In this document: one piece after another, positions 11,528 to 24,500 of the stretch
Layout of the letters: every line of letters starts with the position of its first letter
Numbering within the stretch: the stretch's first letter is position 1
DNA from: Paracyclopina nana
Taxonomy: Eukaryota > Arthropoda > Copepoda > Cyclopoida > Cyclopettidae
Reading direction: 5' to 3'
Assembly: GCA_019096065.1 (NCBI GenBank)
Contig: JAGUCH010000005.1
Location: 2,046,001-2,110,000 of the forward strand
Length of the DNA: 64,000 bases
Notes under the pieces: model-generated
What the model saw: only the letters and a program-made list of their open reading frames with translations
Databases searched by the model: none
What the model was told of the DNA's origin: nothing
Translations under genes and position numbers: made by a program

Positions 11528-14500
11528 ATGGTCAGACTCACCGAGGAGATGATTGTGGCCAGGACCAGAGTGTCTGACATGACCAATGTGAAAAAACTCA
11601 ATTGCTGGTAAGTTACGAAGATACTTTTTTAAAGCTTTTCCTTGCGAGTGCTCAAGTCAACCGGTCAGAAAGGCTAACCAAGTTTTAGTCAAGAACTTTT
11701 TTTTACTTGGCAAATATTGGTTCATTAGATAGACTGGTTAGGCAACATTTTTGCCTGACAGCAGGAGCTGAAAGTGCATTCCTTCATTTTTGTTTTAAGG
11801 CTTAAACTACAAAGAAAAATTCTTGCTTTGATGGTGTGTAGTAGAACACAAGCCTTTTTTACAAGTGCACTATAATAAATACAGAGTTTATGAGGTAATT
11901 CATAAGAGAAACTTTAAGCATATCTATGTGAATATGGTGGCTTAAAGGTACATAGTTCCAGTACAATACAAATAACAAATTGTAGAAACTTCCTGTCTGT
12001 CATGTTTGCCGTTTTCCCATAATCATTTCAATCATCTACTACTCCACTTGTTTTAAGGCCATATTTTTGTAGAGAGAATTTTCGCAGAATCATTGTGATT
12101 TCGTGATTTTCTAAAATATTCGTAGGTAGGCATAAATAGCGTGCAGCAATAAAAAGTTCCCAACTAATTTGCATGCAATCAAGGCCTGATTTTGGCAGAA
12201 AAAATAATGGCACTACAGCTTAATAGTCACGACTTTTTCAGCTCTTTTAGCATCAATTTTACCTTTAAAAGTCAAGCGCTAAAATCATGATGCTATATGT
12301 TTTTCAATTTCCTAATTATTTGGTGGGAAAAGTCACGTGACTTCCGGGGATGTGAGTGGGCGTATTACATATATAGGAGGTGTAATTTATTTATGGCCAG
12401 GTCCAAACCAAATAAGTTCACACATTTAAAATCGTTAATTTTAACGGGAATGCAGATACATCAGCATCAAAACAAAGTTGTATGCTGTTACACTTCGATA
12501 GGTTTTTACCATAAACAAGCTAATTAGGGATTTTTTGCCGTTCCTTAAATTCAATCAACTTAACTTTATATATATATTGTTTCCTTTAAGTAAAATCATA
12601 CTAAAACAGCTTTGAGTCAAAGTTTGAACACTCTTTAGGTAAACTCTAAACTTCAAATTCAATTTAAATATATGCAGTTATAGATGTTTACCGTTTGATC
12701 AATGGTTCATATTGACTTAAACATAGGTGACATGCAATAACTTTTTCCTTTTTTTCAGGGGTGCAGAATTGACCGATGTGAGTGTCTTGAGAAAATTGGT
12801 GAACGTCGAAGTCTTGTCACTGAGGTAAAAAAAAAAACTTTTTCTCTCGCTTTTCTATTCATCATTCTTTTTCCATGATATATTGCGTGATTTCTTGCCT
12901 TCATAATCCTGGCATCAATTTTGTGCCACATAGGACTCATGCATTACTTTCATGTGTAATAATGATCACATACTATGCGGTAATAAAAAAGATGAAAAGT
13001 GCCTAAAAAAGCAACTAAAAAAGTAAACAAAGTTCGCCCACGTGCAAAAAGCACGTGTTCATCAAATTCTTATGATTCCCAAAGAGAAATTAGCAAGATA
13101 TCTCGTGGTTTCATTTTATTAGCTGAGGATTATGTTACGTAAAAAGTTGTCCAACTTTTTTTCATAATGAGAAACTTTCATCAATTAGGGAGTCGTGCTT
13201 TCTAAAAATGCGTTACATCAGGAGCTTATCTTACAAATAGGATTAAAGCAGAAAATTTTATAGAGATAGAGATAAAAGGAGTTTTGTTGTATCATGTTGA
13301 AGCATACTTCCCTATATTGACTCTCACGTGTATTATAGCTATAGTAGATACTCCCTTGTTACCCCAGCGCGCACGTGCACTCATTCATTCTTTCTGTATT
13401 GCTTAAGCTTGCACTGAATTACACTCAGTACACATCTCGTATCAAAGTGGATACGTTCGCCTCGATCTGGTAAATCTCGGCGTAGTAGTGCTCACGGTTT
13501 CCTGGTACAAGACCAGGGATCCATCCGACTTAGCTCGAGTAGTAGTGCCTTAAGTGTCACCCACGAGGTCGGGACCAACCATGGCGTCAGTTCTCTGTCT
13601 CTTTGCATAAGAGGCCCTTTCCTAGAAGAGGGAAGGTTTGAGAAGCAGCCGAAGAAGGTTAGTGAGTGGAAAATTTCCGCCACCCTTGGCAGCATCACGA
13701 CAACAAAGTGTGAGAGGCCGCCGGAGAAGGTTTCGTGAGTGGAATTGTGAAAGTTCCGCCACCCTTGGCAGCATCACAACAAAAGAGTGTCAACAAAGTG
13801 TCCATGAGCCAGGACTCAATTAAAAGTGCTGGCGAAGAAGAGTGGCATACTGCAGATCAGAACGTATTTGCAGCACTTCAAAGGCAAGTGAAAGCCTTAG
13901 AAGAAGCCAAAGAAGAAGCGGAGGGCCCCGAAGATACGCTTTTGCCAGCCACAAATAGTGACGAGGACACATTTGACACAAGTGCGGTCAGAGCAAACTT
14001 AGCGATGACCGAGAAGGAGATTCCAACTGACTTGCAATTGGCAATCGGAAAGCTTTCCGAAGCCAGAGGTGCAAGAGCACTCGAGGACCTCACCAAACAA
14101 ATACATAGTCTCAATGGACACAAGAGTTGGTTGTCCAGGCACATGAATGCCGGAGAGAAGCTATGCGAGGCCCTGGAAAGGCAGAAGGACATTTCAGTTT
14201 CAGAAGCAAGAGAGCTCCAGAAGCTGAAACAAAAGTTGGTCGACCAGGAGAATAGCATCATGCAGATTTTAAATAACCTGCCGGACGAGACCCGAGTCAC
14301 TCAAGCTGACAAGGTCAAGGAGATGTTCGAGAGAAAGGATGCCCTGGAATTGAAAGCACTGGCAATCACAGGCCGGTACGAAAAGGCCAACCCAACTGCC
14401 ATATCGGCATCAAATGCACCGGCATCAGAGGACAGAAAAATTGTCAAGCCGGATGCAAATTTGAAGCCGAAAACGCTGAAGACTGGTGCTACAGCCATTG

Positions 14501-17500
14501 AGCTGCAGGTTTTTTTGAGGACTTGGAAGACCTACGTTCAAGAGTCGGAGATCCAGAAGAAGTCCATCGATGCCCAGCACACTTACAGTCTGGTATTATT
14601 TGATGCCAATCTATCAGCCAAGATTTCAGCAAAGTTGAGTGCGGAATCGCCCCTTTTCATACAAGATGAAAATGTGGGCACTCCTTGGATCCTTTCAATG
14701 GAGAGGATCGTAGTAAACGAGTTCCAGCTGGCGTTTCCATTGTCTAAGAGAAGACTGGAGTGCTTTCGTCACAAAAGTACAAACTCAAGCGAGCTGCATG
14801 GAACGAGTTGGGCTGCATTTGAGCTGAAATGCAAAGCAGCCGAGTTCGAGAGCATGGACATAGAGACAGTAATGAAGTACCTCTATATGAGCTCTCTAGC
14901 TAACAAAGCCTTACGGAAAGAGCTTATCAAGGCCGACAACTTAGCTGGCGGCAAAGCAACGATGGAAGAGCTCAAATCGGCTGGCAATATGTATGATGTT
15001 AATACAGCCACCGAAGAGGGTTACGAGAACCCTACCGTGAAGAAGGCTGGGCCTACTGCTTATCGCAAGAAAAAGGCCATGGGCTCGAATGCTGGGGCTG
15101 AGGCCGCAGGTTCAAGCCAGAAGAAGAAGCATGGAGGTTGCTTTGAATGCGGAAGTAAAGAGCACCTCCGACCAAATTGTCCGAAGGCACCAACCTGTCA
15201 ATTTTGCAAGAAGAAGGGTCATGGGGCGGACAAATGCTTCAAGAAGAAAGGCAAGGGCGAGGGTGGCGAGAAGAAGCCGAATGGGAACCCGACGAAAGCC
15301 ATTAAAAAATTCACAGTTAAGTTGCCTTTGAGTTTTGATTTTTCTAGCACGTTGGAGTGTAAAAACGCTATTGCTTGCAATGAGGCAATACGCATTATGA
15401 AAAAATCAAAAGATAGATACTCTCTGCCGTTCATTTTTCAGAGTCGCATCAAGAGGATGGAGGAAGATGACAGAGGGGCAGGGGTTATCAAGATGGCGAA
15501 GACCAAGAGCAGAAAAAAGAAGGAGATGCAGCAGAAGATCTCCAAGGCAGTGAGCGGGCTGCGGCCCTCATGCCTACCCAATGCTACCAGGGTCACGTCA
15601 TCAAGGCCAACTCCCAAGGCCAAGCTATTATTTTGCCCTGAGGTAGGGTCTGCTTTCTCTACGTATTGCCTGCCAGATACTGGAGCAACCATTACTGTGG
15701 TTGATGAGAAAGTTGCAGCGGAGATGGGGATGCCAATATATCCCAATCCGGAGACCGTCAGGAGTGTTGATGGCACCGAAGTGAAGACGAGCAGAACATG
15801 TGAGATTGCAATATCACGTGGCATGAAGGTGGTTGTAGTAACCAATGCAGTGGTCGCTTCACTTGGTGACGAAGAAGAGGTGATTGTCGATTGGCAGACA
15901 CTGGAGATACTAGGCGTGGTTGGCCTAAACATTAACTCCACGGCAATCGCAGCAACCACAATGGATATGACTCTGGAGAGCTTGAAGCTCAAGTATGCAG
16001 AGGTCTTTGCAGACAAGCTTGACAAAACCAGGTTTATGAAGGGTGAACCCATGAAGATCCACCTAGTGGATGGGGACATAAAACCTATGAGGATCTCTTC
16101 AACCAATGCCATACCGGTGCATCTCAAAGCAGCGGCGGATAAGTGCATTAAGGATTTGGAGGATGCCGACATTGTCAAGAAGCTGAAGCCAGGGGAGATG
16201 ACAGATTGGACCTCTAGAGGTTTCTTTGTCATCAAGTCTGATGGGAAATCTGTCCGGTTGGTTACGGACTTTGTTCAACTGAACAAGTACGTGAAGAGAC
16301 CAACCCACCCCTTTACGTCTGCATTCCATTTGTTGAAGAGCATCCCTGCAAAGGCTCAGTGGTTTGTGGTCGGAGACTGTGCGCAGGGATACCACCAGAT
16401 CAAGTTGGAAGAAAAGTCATCCTACTTGACTACATTTTTGCTACCACAGGGAAGATTCCGTTATGTGAGAGCTCCCATGGGGCTCACATCTTCCAGCGAT
16501 GAGTGGTGCTGCAGGAGTGACATGATCATGACTGGCCTGAACGGAAAGGGAGTCAAATTGGTCGATGATGTCCTCATCTGGGGAGAAACAGAGCAGGAAG
16601 CCCTGCACAATCTGGATGTCCTCCTCAGCAACTGCAAAACCTATGGTGTCAGCTTATCACCCAAAAAGCTGCACATGGGTGAACGTGTCAAGTTTGCTGG
16701 ATTCATGGTCAGCAAGAATGGTGTAGAACCACACGATGACAACTTGAAAGCAATCAGGGAGTACCCAAGGCCAGCCAACCAGTCGGATGTGCGAAGCTTT
16801 TTGGGATTGGCTCAAACTTTAGGAAGTTTCTTGCCTGATTTGGCCCACATGTCAGCTTCATTGAGGGAGCTAACCAAGGCCAAAGTTCAGTTTCAGTGGT
16901 TACCAAGACACGAAGAAGACTTCAACCAGCTGAAGAAGATCCTGACCGGACCTTTGTTGGTGAAGCATTTTGATGTCAACAAGACCACAGTGTTGACAAC
17001 GGATGCCAGCAGGTTATATGGCATCGGCTACATTCTAACTCAGTATGACCCAAAAGACCCGGACAGGAGCTACCTGATTACCTGTGGGTCCAAGGTCAAC
17101 TCCGCTGCTGAGAAGAATTATGCAACTATTGAGCTGGAGTTGCTGGGAATAGTCTATGGATGTGAGAAGAGCTCACATTTTCTGCATGGCTGCCCAAAAT
17201 TTTTGGTGAAGACTGACCACAAGCCTTTACTTGGTATTATGAATAAGGACATGGCAGAAATCACTAACTCCAGGCTCCTGAGGCTTAGGGAGAGGCTACT
17301 ACCGTTCAACTTCGATTTGGTCTACCTTGAGGGGAAGTTAAACTTCATTGCAGATGCCTTGTCAAGACATCCCATTAACTTCTCAGATGACCACCCAGAC
17401 GCTGAAGAAACAGAAACTTTGAAGAACTCAAAGATCAGCGTAATCTCAGCCCTCTCTGTCTCAGCACAAGAAGATCCGGCATTCCAAGAAATCCATGATG

Positions 17501-20500
17501 CAGCAAGAGCTGACAAGGAGTATCAGGATCTAATTGAGGCCATCCAGGAAGACCTTCATCATCATAAGAAGAAGGGTGTGGCCATTCATGCATTAAAGCT
17601 GGTGCCCCAAAACCTTTGGGGGCAGCTTTCAGTCCAAGATGGAATGGTTGTCATTGATGGGAAACGTGTCTTCGTACCAAAGGAAGCACGTCCATTCATC
17701 TTGAGGACTCTTCATATTGCGCATCCTGGGCAAACGAAGAGCCTGGCTACGGCCAGACAATTCTACTATTGGAGTGGTATGACCAAGGATATCAGACAAT
17801 CAGTAGAAGAGTGCGAAATGTGCCAGAAGTACATGGCCTCTTTACCGCATGATGAAGAAGGCGAGAACATGGTACCAACGGCCCCAATGCAGAGTATTGC
17901 AATGGATTTGGGCCATCATGAAGGGGCAGACTATTTAATAGTTGTGGACACCTTCAGTGGTTGGCCTTGGATTTTCAAGATGGTAAGATACACTAGTGAG
18001 GAAATCATCAAGAAGTTGACGATCATTTTTGCCACATTTGGGTACCCAATCGTGATGAGATCCGACAATGCTGGATGCTTCACCTCTCATGAAATGCGTG
18101 AGTTTTGTAAAGAGCATGGCATAATTGCCACCACCAGCAGCCCTTATCACCACGAGTCCAACGGGACCGCGGAAGCTAGTGTGAAAAACATGAAAAGGCT
18201 GGTTATGAAAACCAAGACCCTAAGGGAGATGAATGCCGCTGTGCTGGAATTTCGAAATCTGGCACGAGCAGACGGCAAATCCCCTGCGAAGATGTTTTTG
18301 GGCCGTCATTTAAGGACGAAATTACCAATCTTGCATGAGATGACAAAGCTTGAGATGCCAGAACCCAGAGCTGAAAAGAAGCAATTGCCAAACGAGATCA
18401 TTCCAGATTTCAAGGTGGGGGAAAAAGTGCGCATGCAAAATGCACTTACTAAGCTATGGGAGGAGTTCGGAGTCATCCTCGAAGTTCGGCATTCCGGTAG
18501 AAGCTACGTCATAAAAATGATGATGGCGTGATCAGTGTGAGGAACAAGCGCTTCTTACGCAAGCATAAGACGGCTGACCTCGATGCAAATGCATCGTTAT
18601 GACTAGTAAGTAAAGCACCTCACTCAACGCCCAGCTTTTGCAGCAGCACCTTCTCCAGGAAAACATTTCCATCAGCACTCAGTAAGTCTTTTTTGATGTA
18701 TACATACACCCAGTGGCTCGGTACTTTGAACACGCCGACCGCAGAAGAGGCTAAGAAAAACGAAGAGAAGTTAGCTGCCCTAATTGCAAAAAGCATTGTA
18801 AAAAATTGTCCCCCTGTAAATTGCACTTGGTCGGAGGTTATAATGGGATCAGGTCAAAGTACAACCAACAGCGCCGACAAAGCGAAGACTCAGGTTGTTG
18901 ATGAGACCAGCCACACTGGTATTAGGCTAGCGGACATCGATATCATGGTTCCGCAAGGCTCCAGCGAGGAGGACAAGTCAGCTGCTGAGGCAACTGGCAG
19001 AGATGTCACGCATTGGATCTTCTATGGAGTGGCCTTTTGCGCTTTGATGGCTTTGCTATGGATTGGACTGCGGTTCAGGAAATGGCGGAAGAAGGCCAGC
19101 GCGAGGAAAAGGGCCAGAGACTCACTGTTGATCATGCACTCCCAAGCTGCAAATGTGCAGCCACCGGTCTACCCCCAACAAGCCCCTGCCCCATATGGCT
19201 GTCCAGGCTATGCGTCACCCTATGTCACGCCCTTCGCCTCGACAATGTCCATCGCCCCGACCCCTCATCCGATGGTTTATCAACCTTTCCCAGGAGTTGT
19301 ACAGAGCTTGCCAAACATGGCTTATGGAGCCTCCCCGCTGGGAAGTTCACCAACGGTTTCGCATCCTGACTCGCCCCCCTTGCAGGAGGAGGAGCAGAGA
19401 CGGCGAAATCGTCTCTTTGCCATCTCTTACAACAATATCTAAAGTGTTTTTCTCTGTGTTGCAGGCATGTCAGAAGCCCGAGGTGACCGTTCCCCCATTG
19501 ATTGGGATCATCCCGATTGGGACCCCAACGCACCTGTAGATGAGCGCCTAATCGCACCAGCGCCACTCGATGTAGCCAGCCTCAATGAGTTGGACGATGT
19601 AGCCAAGCTCAAAGCCGAATTGGCGAAAGCCAAGGAGGAAGTCTATGATGCCCAGTACAGGATCACCGAACTGGAGCATAATCTGGCTGAGGCCAACCAG
19701 GAGGTCAGGGACCTCATTTGGACGAAGGATGTGCTGCGTGCGGATTTGAAGCACCAGTACAATGGCTACAGGCGAATGCTGGACAAAATCTTCGACAATA
19801 TCCACAAGGCCATGAACTCGCCTGGCAAGAAATGGAAGCGGACTCGGATTGTCCCCATGACACCCCTGAGGGTAGTTGTTGACGCCGAAGGGGTCCGCAG
19901 AATCTCCAGACCGTGTTACGAGAACGCGGAATCTGCCAAGCATGATGGGTTCTCGGCCAGGGCCGGTAAGGCATATACCCGTCAAGGCATAATGCTGGAG
20001 GCCGAGCTCATTGGATTCGGTCAACTGGACAAGGCATGCAAATTGGATGATGGTTCCGAAGATGAAGCTTCCGTCACGAAGTCCGAGGTCATCAAGATCC
20101 TAGACTTGAAGCGTGACGAGTTGGCCAGAGATGATCGCCAGAAGTATGGCATTTTTGTAGCTGCAATGGTAGCTATTGGTGTTGGCATGTTCATATGGTG
20201 CACCAATGGAGGGGAGGTTGCTTTGACGACATCGCCTTGAAGAGCAACATAGAGAAATGAAGACACTGGATCGGATGATGGAACTGAATTTTGATACGCT
20301 ATGCATTTTTCCTATTTTTCTATTTTCATTAGGTTTTTTATGCTCTCATCGAAATTCTCGCTTGCTAGGTATATCATAAATCCTAGGCCCCAAAATTAGA
20401 GTAGTTCGAGGTCAATTGATAGGCTAATATGTTAGTGATTACAGCTACCCAGGGGTATCCGTACCCACTTGGGGGAGGTGTTGTATCATGTTGAAGCATA

Positions 20501-21435
20501 CTTCCCTATATTGACTCTCACGTGTATTATAGCTATAGTAGATACTCCCTTGTTACCCCAGCGCGCGCGTGCACTCATTCATTCTTTCTGTATTGCTTAA
20601 GCTTGCACTGAATTACACTCAGTACACATCTCGTATCAAAGTGGATACGTTCGCCTCGATCTGGTAAATCTCGGCGTAGTAGTGCTCACGGTTTCCTGGT
20701 ACAAGACCAGGGATCCATCCGACTTAGCTCGAGTAGTAGTGCCTTAAGTGTCACCCACGAGGTCGGGACCAACCAAGTTTTATTTGGCGTTACGCTTGAT
20801 TTGCCGCGAAACATTTGGGAGTGAGTGAGCATTGTTATTTATTGACCTTGCTTGGAATTCTGCGCAAGATTTCCTTACATTTCGTGAGATCCAGCTCACA
20901 CCAAATATTCTTCCTTGAAAATGTGCTCGAATTCAGTATTTCGCATTGCTCAAGGAAAACATGCCCTTATTTGCCTTTTTTCTGCAGAAATCAAAAAGTA
21001 CCTTGAAGGGTTGCGTGACTGAAGCAATTAAAGAGTTGCGCCACATATCAGCAGGCAGACCATTGTTTACTCTTTGTAGTTTTTTGTGTAGCTTTATTGG
21101 TGTCTAATTGCTCCATTTTGGAATCATGTCAACTTGTAAATGTTGAAAATCACGCGTGACTTGGCATCGCAGGCATGCGGAAATCTACAAAAATAAGCTA
21201 AAAATCCGCCATCTTAATAAGGATTTCCAGCGCTGAAGTTGTGTTACGTGATATTCCTCTAGCTAGAATTCTCCAGTTAGAAAAAAACGAGCGTAGGACG
21301 AAAATAACCAACTGAAAAAAGGACCCCATGGCCATTTTACTGGTCTCATTTTCAACCACTGATCACCTATTCTCATTTGACGCAAATGTAAAAAAAATCT
21401 AGCGAAAGTTGGCATCGGCAAAAAACGAAGAATTG

Positions 21436-21534
<99 letters not shown>

Positions 21535-24500
21535 GGCTTTGGTTGCATGTTTGAGTCCGTAGCTACGCCCTTGGCTGATAAAAAAGTTTACCAAAGTTGC
21601 GTGGGGGCTTTTTTTCTGATGATTCCTCTTCTTCATTTTCAGTGTCAATTGCATCACAACCTTGGCTGATATTCAAAATTGCAAAAACCTGCAAGAGCTC
21701 TATATTCGGAAAAACAAGATTCCAGACCTGAATGAGGTCTGCTGGCTCAGAGAATTAACCAAATTGAAAAACTTGTGGCTGGAGGAGAACCCGTGCTGTA
21801 ACCAAACACAATCAGAGCTGTGAGTGCGCTTCTCTTTATGGGTAACGCGCGTAGCTCATTTTCGGCAAATGTAGGCCATCTGTGGGTGTGAGTCTAAATT
21901 AGCTGAATTTTATTGCAGGTATAGGGCCACAGTGATCCGGAATTTGCCCCAGTTACAAAAATTGGACAATGTTGTGGTGCAACCCGATGAAGTTGCGGAT
22001 TCCATGCGTCGTGGCATTGAGCTCATTCATCCTTATGATGCAGATGAATCCATCCCTTATACAACTTATGCTCCACCTGGACCCCAATCTTACCAACAGC
22101 AACCACAACATCAGGTACTTTATCATCAAGTAGATGCAGAGCGCCGCACCTCTTCACCATTTCACAAAAATGACATCACTCTGAGCTAAAGACAACAACA
22201 AAGAAAAGTAGTTACCCGAGAACAGAGCTACCAGTCAAAATATAGACTTGAGTTCTGCCTGGCGGCAGCCATAAGAAAAAAATCAGCTGCAATAAGCTAA
22301 CTGGGAACAGAGCTACCAGATGATGATATCTATAAATAGACTTGAGCGTGAATCTGTCCTGTTTGGCATGATCTCATTATTTTCCTCTCTTGCACTCCTT
22401 TTTCATTGTAGCATCATCAAGCACCAACTTCTTCCATTTCTGGATCGAGAAGAGGCAGCCAAATCGATTCTCAAGCACACCAACAGCACCAGTATGATGA
22501 AAGGAGAATGTCAAGTACAAGCCAATTTGAACAGGTATACCCAGCACTAAACTTTGCACACAGCAGATTTTCCCACTTATTTTTAGAGCTTACAACACTA
22601 CTCAATAGCTAATATTTTGTAACCCATACTCATATTCTGCTACATGAAGCAAAAAAGCATTTTTTTGCTGTACTGAATACCACCTTTGAAATATTTGAAA
22701 GCAAGGAAATCTGATTTACAACCTCTTTCATCCTGAAAGAAGGATATGGAAATAAGCAAATAGAATTTATATTTGACTACCAACACATTTTTCCTTTTAC
22801 CTCTATTATTAATGCTACATATCAAAGACCTGATAATCAAGCCTTGAGATTAATTGATTTTGTGCATGACATCATCTCACCTGTAATTGATCACTTACCA
22901 AATACAGTATTCGTGTCCGAGTCGTCGAGTGAGCAATCAGGTGTTTGATCCACCTTTGGTGCCAACAAATGGCAGCATCACCACCAACAGCAGCAGCATC
23001 TCTCCTGTTTTAGAAGCCTCAGCAGCTTCTCAAGATCAGGTAAAGAAAGACTGAAACAACTGGTGGAATGTTATGTTGTTGGGTGTCTGGCTGAACCTAG
23101 CTGATTGACAAGCTACAAAATGTCAAAAAGAAAGACCTATCAAAGAGTCCTCCTCTGTATAATGTATAATATTTTAAATGTGGGTGGTAGATCTGTTGAT
23201 GTTGAGCATATCTCCATCTAGAAGAAGGCTTTTTACACATATTTCCAATTTTTCCTTGCAGTCTTCTTACTCAATGGTCAGATCTGGAAGTGTCAGCTAC
23301 ATGGAAGATGGCTATGTTCCAGATTATCACACAGGCAGAAAACTCAGTACTCAATTGGACCAAGTAATGAATAGATTATTTTTGGAAATGACAAAGGTTC
23401 AAAACGTGTGTTTTTTCAGGGGCCTGTAAGGAGATCACCCAGAGTGAGTTTACATTCCATGGAAGAGCCAGTGAGGAGAATGAGCATTCAAGATTCAGGC
23501 AATAATTACGAGGATGAGCGAAACGCAAACTCTTACAACGTTTCAAGAGCCAACAGCGTTCAGCCTTTGGACCCCTATCAGCATCAGCCAAGAAATTCTT
23601 ACACCAGATCCAATGTGAGTGCACGATCCTTTTAGGGCACGTTTTTTCAAGCCAAATGCCCCACGGTGGCTGGTAGGTGGCGAAGTGAATGTGTGGGTGT
23701 CAAGTCTTTAAGAGCTGCTGCAGATGTGCACACATAATTTCCCACTCAAATTGTACGTAGTATACTGCACTATTTTGCATGACAACAAAGTAGCGAGCAG
23801 CTGACTTGATTAACAGTGGCCGAGGACCGAGTCGAGCAAATTTGGGCCGCAAATGATCCATCTCCTATTTTAGGGAGCAACTTTAATAATTGCTCCTCTT
23901 TTGGGCGATCACAGCTGCTATAGCTGCAAAAATAGCTCCTATGATGCATGAAAAGATCACTTGTTCTCCTTTGTGTTAAACCTTGTAGGCTCTGCCCTTA
24001 AAAAGATGGAGGCATCGATTCGATCTACGTGTTCTACATATCAGCACCTGATGCGAGATCGATATTATTAGCTCTATTAATCTTTCATGGAATGCTCTAC
24101 ATCCAGCTTTTCTTGAGGTTGTGTTGGCTTTTTGCAGAAAAAAGGAACCTTCTTCAAAGCTAAAAAAATAGAAAAAAGAAACTTTCTTCTAAAAAAAAAG
24201 GATATGATCATCAAAAACAATTTTCAAAGCATAAATGACAAGAATATAATATGTTTTCTGTATTAGAAAAAGGCATTTGAGTCCATTTTTAGCTTGTGAA
24301 ACTGCATTAAAAATGATGATTGTGCAAAAAGGTCAAATCTGGATTTTTCCAAGCTCTTTTACAAAATGTTAACCACTCTGCATGAAAAATGGGTGACTGA
24401 CCTATTTACTAACACTTTAGAGCGATCCAGCCGCAATCGTGGGCTCAAAATTGGTCGCAGCCAACAAGAGGAGCCTCAGTGCCAAATCCTCATCCAGGAC

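Larger units (their letters stand above)
13280..20780 (+). mobile_element. Ty3/Gypsy-type LTR retrotransposon with 5-bp TSD
   Basis: Nearly complete element inside CFAP410 intron 2, in sense orientation. It has 297-bp LTRs (13285-13581 and 20479-20775) that begin TG and end CA, flanked by AGTTT at 13280-13284 and 20776-20780. Next come a primer-binding site right after the 5' LTR, a Gag-Pol ORF, two further ORFs, and a polypurine tract GGGGGAGG just before the 3' LTR. RT followed by RNase H and then integrase is the Ty3/Gypsy order. The LTRs differ at one base in my alignment (GCGCGCACG against GCGCGCGCG), so the insertion is recent. Confidence 0.95.

Noticed and set aside
15438..16235. 265-codon minus-strand frame
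   Set aside because: It lies opposite the retroelement pol frame, which has clear protease and RT motifs.
18696..19442. Classical retroviral envelope
   Set aside because: No signal peptide, furin-type site, fusion peptide or cysteine-rich ectodomain; position alone is not enough.
21263..21669. Cys-Val and Thr-His repeat ORFs
   Set aside because: They read through the (CA)48 microsatellite.
22190..22335. Duplicated GAACAGAGCTACCAG...ATAGACTTGAG segments in CFAP410 intron 4
   Set aside because: Only short matches over about 40 bases with different spacing; likely a decayed local duplication without further structure.
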